A stretch of 64,000 nucleotides of DNA, from contig NZ_CP066129.1 of the NCBI RefSeq assembly GCF_019242955.1, forward strand, positions 3,038,001 through 3,102,000, read 5' to 3'. Positions 12,633 to 23,416 of this stretch are shown here, piece after piece. How positions within the stretch are numbered: the first letter of the stretch is position 1; the number at the start of each line of letters is the position of its first letter. Under the pieces are notes generated by a model. That model was not told the DNA's origin. It searched no databases and saw only the letters and a program-made list of their open reading frames with translations. The DNA is from Morganella morganii (lineage in GTDB: Bacteria > Pseudomonadota > Gammaproteobacteria > Enterobacterales > Enterobacteriaceae). Made by a program: the position numbers and the translations under genes.

Positions 12633-14045
12633 ATGAGCACAGGAAAAACTTTATATCAGAAATTATATGATGCCCATGTGGTTCGTGAAGAAGCAAACGA
12701 AACGCCGATCCTGTATATCGACCGCCACCTGGTGCATGAAGTGACCTCACCGCAGGCATTTGACGGATTACGGGCAAAAAACCGCCCGGTCCGCCGCCCG
12801 GAGAAAACCTTTGCCACCATGGATCACAACGTCTCCACACAGACCAAAGATATTAATGCCTGCGGCGAAATGGCCCGTAATCAGATGCAGGAACTGATCA
12901 AAAACTGTGAGGCCTTTGGTGTCCGTCTCTATGATCTGAACCATCCGTATCAGGGCATCGTGCATGTGATGGGGCCGGAACAGGGCATCACTCTGCCGGG
13001 TATGACGATTGTCTGCGGCGACTCCCACACCGCCACCCACGGCGCATTCGGCTCGCTGGCCTTTGGTATCGGCACCTCTGAGGTGGAGCATGTATTAGCG
13101 ACCCAGACGCTGAAGCAGGCTCGCGCCAAAACCCTGAAAATTGAAGTGCGCGGTAAAGTCGCCCCCGGCATCACCGCCAAAGATATTGTGCTGGCGATTA
13201 TCGGCCACACCGGCAGCGCGGGCGGCACCGGGTATATCGCGGAGTTCTGCGGTGATGCCATCGAGGCGCTCTCCATGGAGGGCCGGATGACCGTTTGTAA
13301 TATGGCTATCGAAATGGGCGCCAAAGGCGGGATGATTGCCCCGGATCAGACCACGTTTGATTATCTGAAAGGCCGTCAGTTCTCCCCGCAGGGTGCGGAC
13401 TGGGATGCCGCTGTCGCTTACTGGCAGACCCTGAAAAGTGATCCGGATGCGAAATATGACGCAGAAATTATTATCAATGCTGCGGATATCGCCCCGCAGG
13501 TCACCTGGGGCACCAACCCCGGCCAGGTGATTGATATCAGCCGGGCGATCCCCGCACCGGACAGCTTTACCGATCCGGTGGAGAGAGCCTCGGCAGAAAA
13601 AGCACTGGCGTATATGGATTTAACACCGGGCGCCAAATTAACCGATGTGAAAATCGACAAGGTATTTATCGGCTCCTGTACGAACTCACGGATCGAAGAT
13701 TTACGTGCGGCAGCAGCAGTTGCCAAAGGCCGCAAAGTAGCGCCGGGTGTGCAGGCGATAGTGGTTCCCGGCTCCGGGCCGGTGAAATCACAGGCAGAAG
13801 CGGAAGGTCTGGATAAGATTTTCACTGAGGCCGGGTTTGAATGGCGTTTACCGGGCTGCTCGATGTGTCTGGCGATGAACAATGACCGTCTGGCACCGGG
13901 AGAGCGCTGCGCCTCCACCAGCAACCGGAACTTTGAAGGACGTCAGGGACGCGGCGGGCGTACTCACCTGGTCAGCCCGGCCATGGCCGCTGCGGCGGCT
14001 GTCACCGGCAGTTTCGCCGATATCCGTACCATTGAGATGCGCTGA
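12633..14045 (+). CDS. leuC: 3-isopropylmalate dehydratase, large subunit
   Basis: Iron-sulfur aconitase-family subunit that isomerises 2- to 3-isopropylmalate together with LeuD. 470 residues (E. coli 466). The three cluster-ligand cysteines are visible: one in IGSCTNSR near residue 348 and two in CSMCLAMN near residue 410. [23 protein letters not shown] and the [20 protein letters not shown] terminal segments are typical. Five bp from the first possible leuD start. Confidence 0.97.
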   Translation: MSTGKTLYQKLYDAHVVREEANETPILYIDRHLVHEVTSPQAFDGLRAKNRPVRRPEKTFATMDHNVSTQTKDINACGEMARNQMQELIKNCEAFGVRLYDLNHPYQGIVHVMGPEQGITLPGMTIVCGDSHTATHGAFGSLAFGIGTSEVEHVLATQTLKQARAKTLKIEVRGKVAPGITAKDIVLAIIGHTGSAGGTGYIAEFCGDAIEALSMEGRMTVCNMAIEMGAKGGMIAPDQTTFDYLKGRQFSPQGADWDAAVAYWQTLKSDPDAKYDAEIIINAADIAPQVTWGTNPGQVIDISRAIPAPDSFTDPVERASAEKALAYMDLTPGAKLTDVKIDKVFIGSCTNSRIEDLRAAAAVAKGRKVAPGVQAIVVPGSGPVKSQAEAEGLDKIFTEAGFEWRLPGCSMCLAMNNDRLAPGERCASTSNRNFEGRQGRGGRTHLVSPAMAAAAAVTGSFADIRTIEMR

Positions 14046-14056
14046 GGGAGATGATC

Positions 14057-14659
14057 ATGGAAAAATTTATTGTACATCAGGGGATTGCCGTACCACTGGA
14101 TGCCGCCAATGTGGATACCGATGCCATTATCCCGAAACAGTTTTTGCAGAAAGTGACCCGCACCGGCTTCGGGCAGCATTTATTCAACGACTGGCGTTTT
14201 CTCGATGATGACGGACAGGTGCCGAACCCGGATTTTGTCCTCAACGCCCCGCGCTACCAGGGTGCATCAATTCTGCTGGCACGGGAAAACTTCGGCTGCG
14301 GCTCCTCGCGTGAGCATGCACCGTGGGCCTTAACGGATTACGGCTTCAGAGTGGTGATTGCGCCAAGCTTTGCGGATATCTTTTACGGCAACTCATTCAA
14401 CAATCAGTTATTGCCGGTGAAATTACCCGAAGACGCGATTGATGCGCTCTTTAGCTGGGTGCAGAAAACAGAAGGTGCGCAGATTATTGTTGATCTGGAA
14501 AACCAGAAAGTGATCGCCGGTGAGCTGGAATATCCGTTCAGCGTTGATACTTTCCGCCGTCACTGCATGATGAACGGCCTCGACAGTATCGGCCTCACGT
14601 TACAGCACGACGATATGATTTCCCGCTTTGAAGCACAACAACCTGCATTTATGAACTGA
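14057..14659 (+). CDS. leuD: 3-isopropylmalate dehydratase, small subunit
   Basis: Swivel domain partner of LeuC. From the ATG at 14057 it is 200 residues (E. coli 201), starting [20 protein letters not shown]; the GAGGGAG site is then 7 bp upstream. An ATG two codons earlier (14051) would be only about 1 bp from that site and is less likely. The active-site loop [16 protein letters not shown] near residue 76 is intact. Last gene of leuLABCD, followed by a strong terminator. Confidence 0.96.
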   Translation: MEKFIVHQGIAVPLDAANVDTDAIIPKQFLQKVTRTGFGQHLFNDWRFLDDDGQVPNPDFVLNAPRYQGASILLARENFGCGSSREHAPWALTDYGFRVVIAPSFADIFYGNSFNNQLLPVKLPEDAIDALFSWVQKTEGAQIIVDLENQKVIAGELEYPFSVDTFRRHCMMNGLDSIGLTLQHDDMISRFEAQQPAFMN

Positions 14660-14688
14660 TAACCGGATTCATTTCCACCATTGAACCC

Positions 14689-14721
14689 CTGCCATCACCC
14701 CTTTTGTGATGGCAGCTTTTT
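14689..14721 (+). terminator. leu operon terminator
   Basis: Perfect 10-bp stem CTGCCATCAC/GTGATGGCAG with a 7-nt loop followed by CTTTTTCC, 30 bp after the leuD stop. Confidence 0.92.
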
Positions 14722-14763
14722 CCCCGTTTCCCTCCCTGCCTCATTTTTCCTGAACGTCAGACA

Positions 14764-14787
14764 GAAAAAAACCAGCCTTGCGGCTGG
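14764..14787 (-). terminator. sgrS terminator
   Basis: On the minus strand a CCAGCC/GGCTGG stem with a GCAA loop is followed by seven T. It forms the 3' end and Hfq-binding tail expected for SgrS. Confidence 0.88.
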
Positions 14788-14871
14788 CGGTAACAGTCAC
14801 CATTACTCAAGAATCGGGAGTGAGTCAGGTATCACACTGACATCATGAGCTGCTTTAATGTCACTGAGTAT
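14764..14871 (-). ncRNA. sgrS: SgrS small RNA, short form without sgrT
   Basis: Hfq-dependent RNA that in enterics silences ptsG during sugar-phosphate stress. On the minus strand, divergent from sgrR, the segment at 14798-14810 reads TTGAGTAATGGTG, nearly identical to the base-pairing region of E. coli SgrS (TGAGTATTGGTG). It is followed, as in E. coli, by a small GGTG..TACC hairpin and then the terminator CCAGCC/GGCTGG with TTTTTTT. A candidate -10 (TATATT, minus strand, 14878-14883) suggests a start near 14871 and about 108 nt. No SgrT-like ORF fits. The 5' end is an estimate. Confidence 0.8.
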
Positions 14872-14926
14872 GGACGTAATATACGGAAATAAAAATGGAC
14901 AGAAAATTGACCGGAGTTCCTCTTTT

Positions 14927-16591
14927 ATGAGCACACCACGCCTCCAGCACCAGTTTATCCGCCTGTGGCAGCATCATCAGGGTCAGGAAACCGATACCAC
15001 ACTTCAGGAAATCGCCGATATCCTGCACTGCTCCCGCCGCCATGTCCGTTCTCTGCTCAACAGCATGCAGACCGCAGGCTGGCTCAGCTGGCAGGCGGAA
15101 ACCGGACGGGGTAAGCGCTCACGGCTCAGTTTTCTGCAAAGCGGCCGGGATTTACAGCACGCCCGCGCCGAACTGCTGATTGAGCAGGATAATATCGAAA
15201 AACTGGTGGCGATGGTCAATGATAAGGATGCGATGCGCCAGATGGTGCTGTCCCAGCTTGAGCGCAGCTTCCGGCAGGGAAAAAGCCTGCTGCGCATTGT
15301 CTATTACCGTCCTTTTTATAATCTGCTGCCCGGCTCACCGCTGCGCCGCTCAGAGGTTCATCTGCTGAGTCAGATTTTTAACGGGCTGACCGCGATAAAT
15401 GAGGAAAACGGGGAAGCGGTTCCGGCGCTGGCACACCACTGGCAGCAGAGCGGTGAAAAACAGTGGCGTTTCTGGCTGCGTCCGGCGATTTTTTTCCATC
15501 ACGGCCGTGAATTGCAGATGGTGGATATCATTTCCTCTTTTGAGCGGCTGCGCGACACACATCCGCTGTTCAGTCATATCCGCACTGTCCGCTCGGATAT
15601 GCCTTATATTATTGATATCACGCTGAGTGAGGCTGACAGCTGGTTTCCGGTACTGACCGGCAGCCCGCACGCCGCGATTCTGCCCCATGAGTGGCAGGAA
15701 CTGCCGGATTTCGCCCGCCATCCGGTCGGTACCGGGCCGTATCAGGTCGTCTGTAATAATGACCGCAAACTGACTATACGCGCCTTTGATCACTATTACG
15801 GCTTCCGCGCCCTGCTGGATGAAGTCTCTGTGCTGGTGGTGCCGGAACTGGAAGAGAAAATGGTCTGCACCACACTGCATATCGGTGCTGACGGCCCGGA
15901 GCGGGATTCACTCGACAGCCGGATGGAGGAAGGCTGCTATTTTCTGCTGCACGATGCACGTTCGGCAAAAGGGGAACGGGAAGATATCCGCCGCTGGCTC
16001 AACAGCCTGATGACACCGGTCAATCTGCTGTATCACTGCGAGCCTCTCTATCAGCGCCACTGGTGGCCTGCTTACGGTCTTCTGCTACGCTGGCATCACA
16101 GTAAGCTTATCCCGCCCTGCGAAAAACCGGCGGATTTGACAGAACTGACTCTGACGTACTATCAGGATCACCACGAATATCATGCCATCGGTAAATTATT
16201 ACAGCAGTTGCTGGCGGAACAGGGTGTAAAACTGACGATTAACATCACTGATTACGATACCTGGTTTAACGGTGATTGTGACAGTGATTTCTGGCTGGCC
16301 ACCGCCAACTTTTATAAGCCGCTGGAGTTTTCCGTCTTTGCCACCTTGTATGAGCTGCCGCTGCTGCGCCGCTGTCTGGGGGATGATCTGCACACGCCGC
16401 TGAAGCAATGGCGGCAGCGCTCACTGTCACTGGCGGCATGGTGTGAACACATCATTGATCAGCAGATGTTGTTCCCGCTGTTCCATCACTGGCTTGAATT
16501 ACAGGGTCAACGCAGTATGCGGGGAGTCAAAATGAATACCTTCGGCTGGTTCGACTTTAAATCCGCCTGGTTTACCCCTCCTGAAAGTTAA
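14927..16591 (+). CDS. sgrR: Transcriptional regulator SgrR
   Basis: Activator of sgrS under glucose-phosphate stress. From the ATG at 14927 (GGAG site upstream) the product is 554 residues (E. coli 551), starting MSTPRLQHQFIRLWQ. The N-terminal winged helix contains CSRRHVRSLLNSMQTAGWL; the large C-terminal part is a solute-binding-protein (SBP_bac_5-like) domain, with conserved HHGRELQM, HPVGTGPY and LQGQRSMRGVKMNTFGWFDFKSAWF. A 23-residue upstream extension lacks family support. sgrS is divergent and adjacent; setA, present in E. coli, is absent. Confidence 0.95.
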   Translation: MSTPRLQHQFIRLWQHHQGQETDTTLQEIADILHCSRRHVRSLLNSMQTAGWLSWQAETGRGKRSRLSFLQSGRDLQHARAELLIEQDNIEKLVAMVNDKDAMRQMVLSQLERSFRQGKSLLRIVYYRPFYNLLPGSPLRRSEVHLLSQIFNGLTAINEENGEAVPALAHHWQQSGEKQWRFWLRPAIFFHHGRELQMVDIISSFERLRDTHPLFSHIRTVRSDMPYIIDITLSEADSWFPVLTGSPHAAILPHEWQELPDFARHPVGTGPYQVVCNNDRKLTIRAFDHYYGFRALLDEVSVLVVPELEEKMVCTTLHIGADGPERDSLDSRMEEGCYFLLHDARSAKGEREDIRRWLNSLMTPVNLLYHCEPLYQRHWWPAYGLLLRWHHSKLIPPCEKPADLTELTLTYYQDHHEYHAIGKLLQQLLAEQGVKLTINITDYDTWFNGDCDSDFWLATANFYKPLEFSVFATLYELPLLRRCLGDDLHTPLKQWRQRSLSLAAWCEHIIDQQMLFPLFHHWLELQGQRSMRGVKMNTFGWFDFKSAWFTPPES

Positions 16592-17151
16592 TTCACAGAA
16601 AAAGGCAAAGTTATAAACACCCTCCGATAAAAAACCGGCTTTTATTCACGTTTTCTGTGGATATAGTTGTGAAAAACGCAAGGGTAATGGGGGTATAGTT
16701 TTTAACAGACCACGGTTGATAAAATCACAACCGTTAAATAAACCCTGATAAATCATTTCGATGCAGAAATAAAAAAAGAGAATCGTCTGAAAAATTAAAC
16801 GGTATTTTTTTCCGCAGACTTACACAGGACAAAAAATGACCACACCCGGGGTTATCCACAGATTGTGGCTCATCCGTGAGCAAAACCCCTGCTGACACGC
16901 GAAAACAAGCGGAAGTCAAGCCTGTAAATCAAACCAGTAGTGAGGTCATTTTCCACTTATCCCATAAAGCTGTGGATAACTCAGTGTAAGATCCTGTTCA
17001 TTGTCTGAGGATGCAGGTGCACAACCCGGCGGGGTTATTCCTGCGACGAAAATTAATAGCTATATATCAATAAATTAGATAATATTTATTTTTCATTCAT
17101 GCCTATGTATTATTTTACCGGATATTACTGTTCAACTTTTAAGCATATAAC
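16592..17151. other. Non-coding sgrR-mutH spacer with DnaA-box motifs
   Basis: 560 bp without a gene. It contains two perfect 9-mer DnaA boxes, TTATCCACA (16852-16860) and its complement TGTGGATAA (16971-16979), a near match TGTGGATAT (16656-16664), and a 7-bp inverted repeat ACGGTTG/CAACCGT (about 16713-16735). The mutH promoter must also lie here. Confidence 0.6.
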
Positions 17152-17838
17152 ATGACATCTCTTTTTCCGTCCCCGCTGCCCCCGGCCAGTGAGTCAGAAC
17201 TGCTCAGCCGCGCGCAATCCCTTGCCGGTGCTACTTTCGGTGAGCTGGCCGGCTGCGCCGGTATACCGGTACCGCCGGATCTGCGCCGTGATAAAGGCTG
17301 GGTCGGAATGCTGCTGGAATACTGGCTGGGCGCGGAAGCAGGCAGTAAGGCCGAGCAGGATTTCGCTCACCTGGGCGTCGAGCTGAAAACCATCCCTGTG
17401 GATGAATCCGGTGTGCCGCTGGAAACCACCTTTGTCTGCGTGGCACCGCTGACCGGCAACAGCGGCGTGACCTGGGCCGAGTGTCATGTGCGTCATAAAC
17501 TCTCCCGCGTGTTATGGGTGCCGGTGGAAGGTGCGCGTCATATCCCGCTGGCAGAGCGCCGTGTCGGCTCACCGCTGCTGTGGTCGCCGTCTGATGAGGA
17601 AGAGCGCCTGCTGCGTGCCGACTGGGAAGAACTGATGGATATGATTGTGCTGGGAAAAGTGGAGCAAATCACCGCCCGTCACGGCCAGGTCATGCAGATC
17701 CGCCCGAAAGCGGCCAACAGCCGGGCACTCACAGAAGCTATCGGTCCGCACGGACAGCCGATACAAACACTACCGCGCGGCTTTTATCTGAAGAAAAATT
17801 TCACCGCGCCTTTACTTAAACGCTATTTCCGGTGCTGA
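17152..17838 (+). CDS. mutH: DNA mismatch repair endonuclease MutH
   Basis: Nicks the unmethylated strand at hemimethylated GATC during methyl-directed mismatch repair. 228 residues (E. coli 229). The catalytic PD-(D/E)xK residues are visible in [16 protein letters not shown], around residues 74-89, with DxxxExK geometry. [10 protein letters not shown] near the C-terminus is typical. Its neighbours differ from E. coli, where mutH is near rppH; here it stands alone after sgrR. Confidence 0.96.
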   Translation: MTSLFPSPLPPASESELLSRAQSLAGATFGELAGCAGIPVPPDLRRDKGWVGMLLEYWLGAEAGSKAEQDFAHLGVELKTIPVDESGVPLETTFVCVAPLTGNSGVTWAECHVRHKLSRVLWVPVEGARHIPLAERRVGSPLLWSPSDEEERLLRADWEELMDMIVLGKVEQITARHGQVMQIRPKAANSRALTEAIGPHGQPIQTLPRGFYLKKNFTAPLLKRYFRC

Positions 17839-17927
17839 TCACTGTTTTGGGAGTTTGCTCCCGGTAAATATGAATCGCTTCAGTCATTAATACCTGTCCG
17901 AAAATAATGACAACAGGAGTGTTCCGG

Positions 17928-19178
17928 ATGAAAAAAAATTTACTGACACTTTCACTTGCAGCTGCATTACTGACTCCCGCCCTTCCCGCTTTTGCTGATA
18001 CATCCGCCGCTGATATGACACTGGAACAGGTTCTGGTGATGAGCCGCCACAATCTGCGTACCCCGATTGTCAACACCGGTATTCTGACCGAAATCACCGA
18101 TAAAACCTGGCCGGCGTGGGATGCGCAGAGCGGTTACCTGACCACCAAAGGCGGCGCGCTGGAAGTCTATATGGGACACTATTTCCGCGAGTGGCTGGAT
18201 GAGAACAAACTGCTGCCGGATACTCTGTGCCCCACCGGTGAAAAAGAGCTGAATGTGTATGCCAACAGTCTTCAGCGCACTATCGCCACCGCGCAGTTCT
18301 TTACCGCCGGTGCGTTCCCGGGCTGTACAATCACCGTCAATCACCAGCCGGAAATCGGCACCATGGACCCGGTGTTTAACCCGATCATTACCAATGACAG
18401 CGCAGAGTTCAAACAGGCAGCTCTCGCCGCCATGGAGAGCCATTATAAAGGGCTGGATCTGACGCCGGGCTATCAGGCACTGAATAACGTACTGAATATC
18501 AAAGACTCGGAACAGTGCAAAACCAATAAACTCTGTTCACTGGCGGACGGCAAAAACAGCTTTATTATTGAAGCCGGTAAAGAGCCGGGCGTGAAAGGGC
18601 CGCTGAAAATGGCTAACTCCGCCGTGGATGCCATCGACCTGCAATATTATGAAGGTTTCCCGGCAGACCAGGTCGCCTGGGGCGAAGTCACCACACCAGC
18701 GCAGTGGACTGTCCTTAATACGCTGAAAAACGGCTACCAGGAATCCCTGTTTACCCCGCGTATCATTGCAAAAAATGTCGCGCATCCGCTGCTGAACTAC
18801 ATTAATCAGCACTTTGCCGCCGCCGCGCCGGGCAGTGAAGCGAAGTTTACCTTCCTGGCCGGGCATGACTCCAATATTGCCTCGCTGCTTTCCGCACTGG
18901 AATTTAAACCGTATCAGTTACCGGAACAGTATGAACATACGCCAATCGGCGGCAAATTAGTGTTCCAGCGCTGGACAAATAAAGCGGATAATAAATCCTA
19001 TGTGAAGATTGACTATATTTATCAGTCCTCCGATCAGCTGCGGAATAACAGTTATCTGTCCTTAAAAACACCACCGCAAAAAGTCACACTGGAACTGAAA
19101 AACTGTCCGGTTGATAAAAACGGTTATTGCGGATGGGAAACGTTCCAAAAAGTGATGAACGACAGTTTGTCAGAATAA
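17928..19178 (+). CDS. agp: Periplasmic glucose-1-phosphatase (histidine acid phosphatase)
   Basis: Hydrolyses glucose 1-phosphate and related phosphomonoesters in the periplasm. From ATG 17928 (AGGAG site 9 bp upstream) it is 416 residues: a Sec signal peptide MKKNLLTLSLAAALLTPALPAFA, then the phosphohistidine motif SRHNLRTP near residue 41 and the proton-donor motif FLAGHDSNIASLL near residue 308. Close to E. coli Agp throughout, including ANSLQRTIATAQFF and YYEGFPADQVAWGE. A start seven codons earlier is possible but poorer. Confidence 0.93.
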   Translation: MKKNLLTLSLAAALLTPALPAFADTSAADMTLEQVLVMSRHNLRTPIVNTGILTEITDKTWPAWDAQSGYLTTKGGALEVYMGHYFREWLDENKLLPDTLCPTGEKELNVYANSLQRTIATAQFFTAGAFPGCTITVNHQPEIGTMDPVFNPIITNDSAEFKQAALAAMESHYKGLDLTPGYQALNNVLNIKDSEQCKTNKLCSLADGKNSFIIEAGKEPGVKGPLKMANSAVDAIDLQYYEGFPADQVAWGEVTTPAQWTVLNTLKNGYQESLFTPRIIAKNVAHPLLNYINQHFAAAAPGSEAKFTFLAGHDSNIASLLSALEFKPYQLPEQYEHTPIGGKLVFQRWTNKADNKSYVKIDYIYQSSDQLRNNSYLSLKTPPQKVTLELKNCPVDKNGYCGWETFQKVMNDSLSE

Positions 19179-19199
19179 ACATTATATTTTCATACTCAC

Positions 19200-19230
19200 G
19201 CCCGGCTTACCGTTGCCGGGCTCTTTATTT
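19200..19230 (+). terminator. agp terminator
   Basis: Stem GCCCGGC/GCCGGGC with an 8-nt loop, then TCTTTATTT, 20 bp after the agp stop. Confidence 0.8.
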
Positions 19231-19400
19231 ATATCCCCGTCACGCTTCGGATAACACTGATAGATTAAGACACCGTAAGCCGCTACTATTTAACAATCTG
19301 AAAATCATCACGATATTTTATTACTCATTTATCAGTATCGGCACCCGTCCGGGAATTAACGGTCATATACCGGGCTGAATACACGGATATCATTAATACG

Positions 19401-20766
<1,366 letters not shown>

Positions 20767-20982
20767 TTATCCGTTTTAATGACGGCTATCATAACGGAAA
20801 TAACGGAGGCTATCCGGCAAAAAAGAGTGTCATCCGTAAAAAGACTGAAACACACCATATTCAGGGTAACTGCGCCGTCATTAACTGGTCTGCTTTGCGG
20901 GTTTATCGCTGCATTGTCTTAAGTAAATGAAGAAGATCGGGTATATTAGCCCCTGATTGTTGGCTACCAAGAAAAAATAACT

Positions 20983-22182
20983 ATGATTATCAAACCTAAA
21001 ATTCGTGGTTTTATCTGCACTACCGCTCACCCGGCGGGCTGTGAAGCCCATGTTCGTGAGCAAATCGCCCGTGTGAAATCCTGCGGCGAACTGAAAAACG
21101 GCCCTAAAAAGGTTCTGGTGATTGGTGCATCCACCGGTTACGGTCTGGCTTCCCGTATTAATGCCGCTTTCGGCAGCGGTGCGGCGACTATCGGTGTATT
21201 TTTCGAAAAGCCGGGCAGCGAAAGCAAAACCGGTTCTGCCGGCTGGTACAACGCAGCGGCTTTTGATAAAGCCGCCAAAGAAGAAGGCCTGTATGCAAAA
21301 AGCATCAACGGGGATGCCTTCTCTGATGAATGCCGTCAGACCGTTATTGATCTGATTAAACAGGACCTGGGCCAGATCGATCTGGTTGTTTACTCTCTGG
21401 CATCGCCGGTCCGTAAAATGCCGGAAACCGGTGAAATTGTCCGTTCCGCCCTGAAACCTATCGGCGAACCGTACAAATCTGTCGCGCTGGATACCAACAA
21501 AGACGTACTGATCGAAGCCGTTGTTGAACCGGCCAATGAGCAGGAAATTGCCGACACCGTCAAAGTGATGGGTGGTCAGGACTGGGAACTGTGGATGAAC
21601 GCATTAGAGGAAGCCGGTGTTCTGGCGGATAATGCTCAGTCTGTTGCCTACTCCTATATCGGTACTGATTTAACCTGGCCGATTTACTGGCACGGTACGT
21701 TAGGTAAAGCAAAAGAAGATTTGGATCGCGCAGCAGCGGCCATTAATCAGAAATTGCAGGCCAAAGGCGGCGCAGCCTATGTTGCCGTACTGAAATCAGT
21801 CGTCACCCAGGCGTCTTCCGCCATTCCGGTAATGCCGTTATATATCTCTATCGTGTTTAAGATCATGAAAGAGAAAGGCATTCACGAAGGCTGTATTGAA
21901 CAGACTCAGCGTTTATTTGCCACCAAACTGTTTAATGGCACATCACCGGAAACCGATGAAAAACAGCGTCTGCGCCTGGATGACTGGGAATTACGCGATG
22001 ATGTTCAGAACACCTGCCGTGAAATCTGGCAGCAACTGACAGATGATAACATCAATGATTTAACCGACTATCAGGGCTATAAAGCGGAATTCCTCCGTTT
22101 ATTCGGCTTTGGTCTGGACGGCGTGGATTATGATGCGGATTTAAGCGGTGAAGTTAGCTTCGACGTAAAAGAATTAGTGTAA
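20983..22182 (+). CDS. fabV: Enoyl-[acyl-carrier-protein] reductase FabV
   Basis: NADH-dependent trans-2-enoyl-ACP/CoA reductase, a FabI alternative that is insensitive to triclosan. 399 residues. Near the N-terminus is [16 protein letters not shown], the nucleotide-binding loop; the catalytic Tyr-(X8)-Lys pair is in [10 protein letters not shown] near residues 235-245. [13 protein letters not shown] is a family hallmark. Stands alone with its own terminator. Whether fabI is also present cannot be seen here. Confidence 0.96.
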   Translation: MIIKPKIRGFICTTAHPAGCEAHVREQIARVKSCGELKNGPKKVLVIGASTGYGLASRINAAFGSGAATIGVFFEKPGSESKTGSAGWYNAAAFDKAAKEEGLYAKSINGDAFSDECRQTVIDLIKQDLGQIDLVVYSLASPVRKMPETGEIVRSALKPIGEPYKSVALDTNKDVLIEAVVEPANEQEIADTVKVMGGQDWELWMNALEEAGVLADNAQSVAYSYIGTDLTWPIYWHGTLGKAKEDLDRAAAAINQKLQAKGGAAYVAVLKSVVTQASSAIPVMPLYISIVFKIMKEKGIHEGCIEQTQRLFATKLFNGTSPETDEKQRLRLDDWELRDDVQNTCREIWQQLTDDNINDLTDYQGYKAEFLRLFGFGLDGVDYDADLSGEVSFDVKELV

Positions 22183-22197
22183 TCATCACTGAAAAAC

Positions 22198-22243
22198 CCG
22201 CCGCAGCCCTGATAATTCAGCGGCTGCGGCGAGTTTTCTTTTA
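22198..22243 (+). terminator. fabV terminator
   Basis: Perfect 10-bp stem CGCCGCAGCC/GGCTGCGGCG with a 13-nt loop, then AGTTTTCTTTT. Confidence 0.85.
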
Positions 22244-22252
22244 TCGGACGGT

Positions 22253-22801
22253 TCAGCGGGTTTCGCAGACCAGCCAGTAATAATGGTTATTATTGAATCC
22301 GAACTCATCCAGCACGGTCAGCCCGAGCTTACGGGTGTGCGCAGCATAAGAGCGCGGATTAACCTTGTTGATAAAGGTAACCAGGATATCAAACCGCTGC
22401 GACATTTTTTCCAGCGCAAACGCAAACAGCCCTTCCAGCACACCCTGCCCGCGCAGTGATGCATCAATACAGACCGGACCGTACTGATAGGAATTCTCCG
22501 TCGTCAGCGTCTGACCGGCAAAGGTATAATCCCCCAGTTTATCAATCATATGAGCAAACAGCGGCCACGGTGACCAGTACTGCCAGGATGCCGCCATCAC
22601 AAACGCCACGACCTTTCCGTCCTGTTTCGCGACAAATAATCCCTGCTCATTCTCTATCAGATCAATCATCTGCTCATCACTCATCTGTGTGGTGACAAAG
22701 CCGTCCGGCTTGTCTTCTTCACTGATGGTGGTCAGATGATATCGTTTTAATAAGGCTTTTACCTGATCCATATCTGCCGGTTCAGCAACACAATATTCCA
22801 T
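22253..22801 (-). CDS. GNAT-family N-acetyltransferase
   Basis: 182 residues. The acetyl-CoA-binding region is visible as DASLRGQGVLEGLFAFALEKM (motif A, R/Q-x-x-G-x-G/A type) near residue 115-135, preceded by the QYGPVCID strand. The C-terminal HTRKLGLTVLDEFGFNNNHYYWLV is the usual final GNAT strands. The acceptor substrate is unknown. It lies 21 bp downstream of the YbaK-like gene on the same strand, so the two are probably co-transcribed. Confidence 0.8.
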   Translation of the reverse strand: MEYCVAEPADMDQVKALLKRYHLTTISEEDKPDGFVTTQMSDEQMIDLIENEQGLFVAKQDGKVVAFVMAASWQYWSPWPLFAHMIDKLGDYTFAGQTLTTENSYQYGPVCIDASLRGQGVLEGLFAFALEKMSQRFDILVTFINKVNPRSYAAHTRKLGLTVLDEFGFNNNHYYWLVCETR

Positions 22802-22822
22802 CGTTATTCTCCGTTATCATTG

Positions 22823-23317
22823 TTATTCTGCGGCGGGAGGTACCGCAATATCCGCAATGCGATCATGACCGATCACACTGAAATAGTCATCCGCAGCCAA
22901 AGAGAGGGATCTCACCAGCTCACCGGCATTAAAAAATACCCGTCCGGCACCGGTCAGACGCTTGTCAACATACAGCGTCATCTCGTCATTAAAGCTGAAC
23001 GGCGGAACAGCCCCCATCGGGCAGCCGGTCAGCGCCTGTGCTGTTTCCGGCGCGGCAAACGAGGCTTTTTTTCCGCCCGCCAGCTTCGCGATATGTTTAA
23101 AATTAACTTTGCAGTCGCCCGGCACAATCGCCAGCACATAGCGGATTTCCGGTGTGCTGCCGGTGACCTGCAACACCATGGCTTTTGCCGCCTGGCTGAG
23201 TTTATTCCCCCGGATTTTACTTATCGCGTCAGAACGGCCTTCCGCCGGATGTTCGATCACCTCAAAGGACACCCCGCGGGAATCCAGTAAACGGGTGATT
23301 TTGTCAAATGTTGTCAT
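22823..23317 (-). CDS. YbaK/EbsC-type aminoacyl-tRNA deacylase
   Basis: Probable trans-editing deacylase that removes a wrong amino acid from tRNA, related to the ProRS INS domain. From ATG at 23315-23317 (GAGG site upstream) it is 164 residues. Family features: VIEHPAEGRSDAISKIRG, KAMVLQV, YVLAIVPGDCKVNFKHI, and GCPMGAVPPFSF, close to YeaK/YbaK proteins. A 24-residue upstream extension is unlikely. It is divergent from the MocR-type regulator and upstream of the GNAT gene. Confidence 0.82.
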   Translation of the reverse strand: MTTFDKITRLLDSRGVSFEVIEHPAEGRSDAISKIRGNKLSQAAKAMVLQVTGSTPEIRYVLAIVPGDCKVNFKHIAKLAGGKKASFAAPETAQALTGCPMGAVPPFSFNDEMTLYVDKRLTGAGRVFFNAGELVRSLSLAADDYFSVIGHDRIADIAVPPAAE

Positions 23318-23416
23318 ATAAACCTCACAGTCAGCCGGAGAAATCCTTGCGTCATAATTTACTCTCAACGTACTCTTACAGAAACACACAGAACCCGTAA
23401 GAATGAGGCAGAACAG

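Noticed and set aside
16713-16735. Inverted repeat ACGGTTG/CAACCGT as the sgrR terminator
   Set aside because: It is more than 100 bp downstream of the stop and lacks a T-run; kept only as an unexplained repeat in the spacer.
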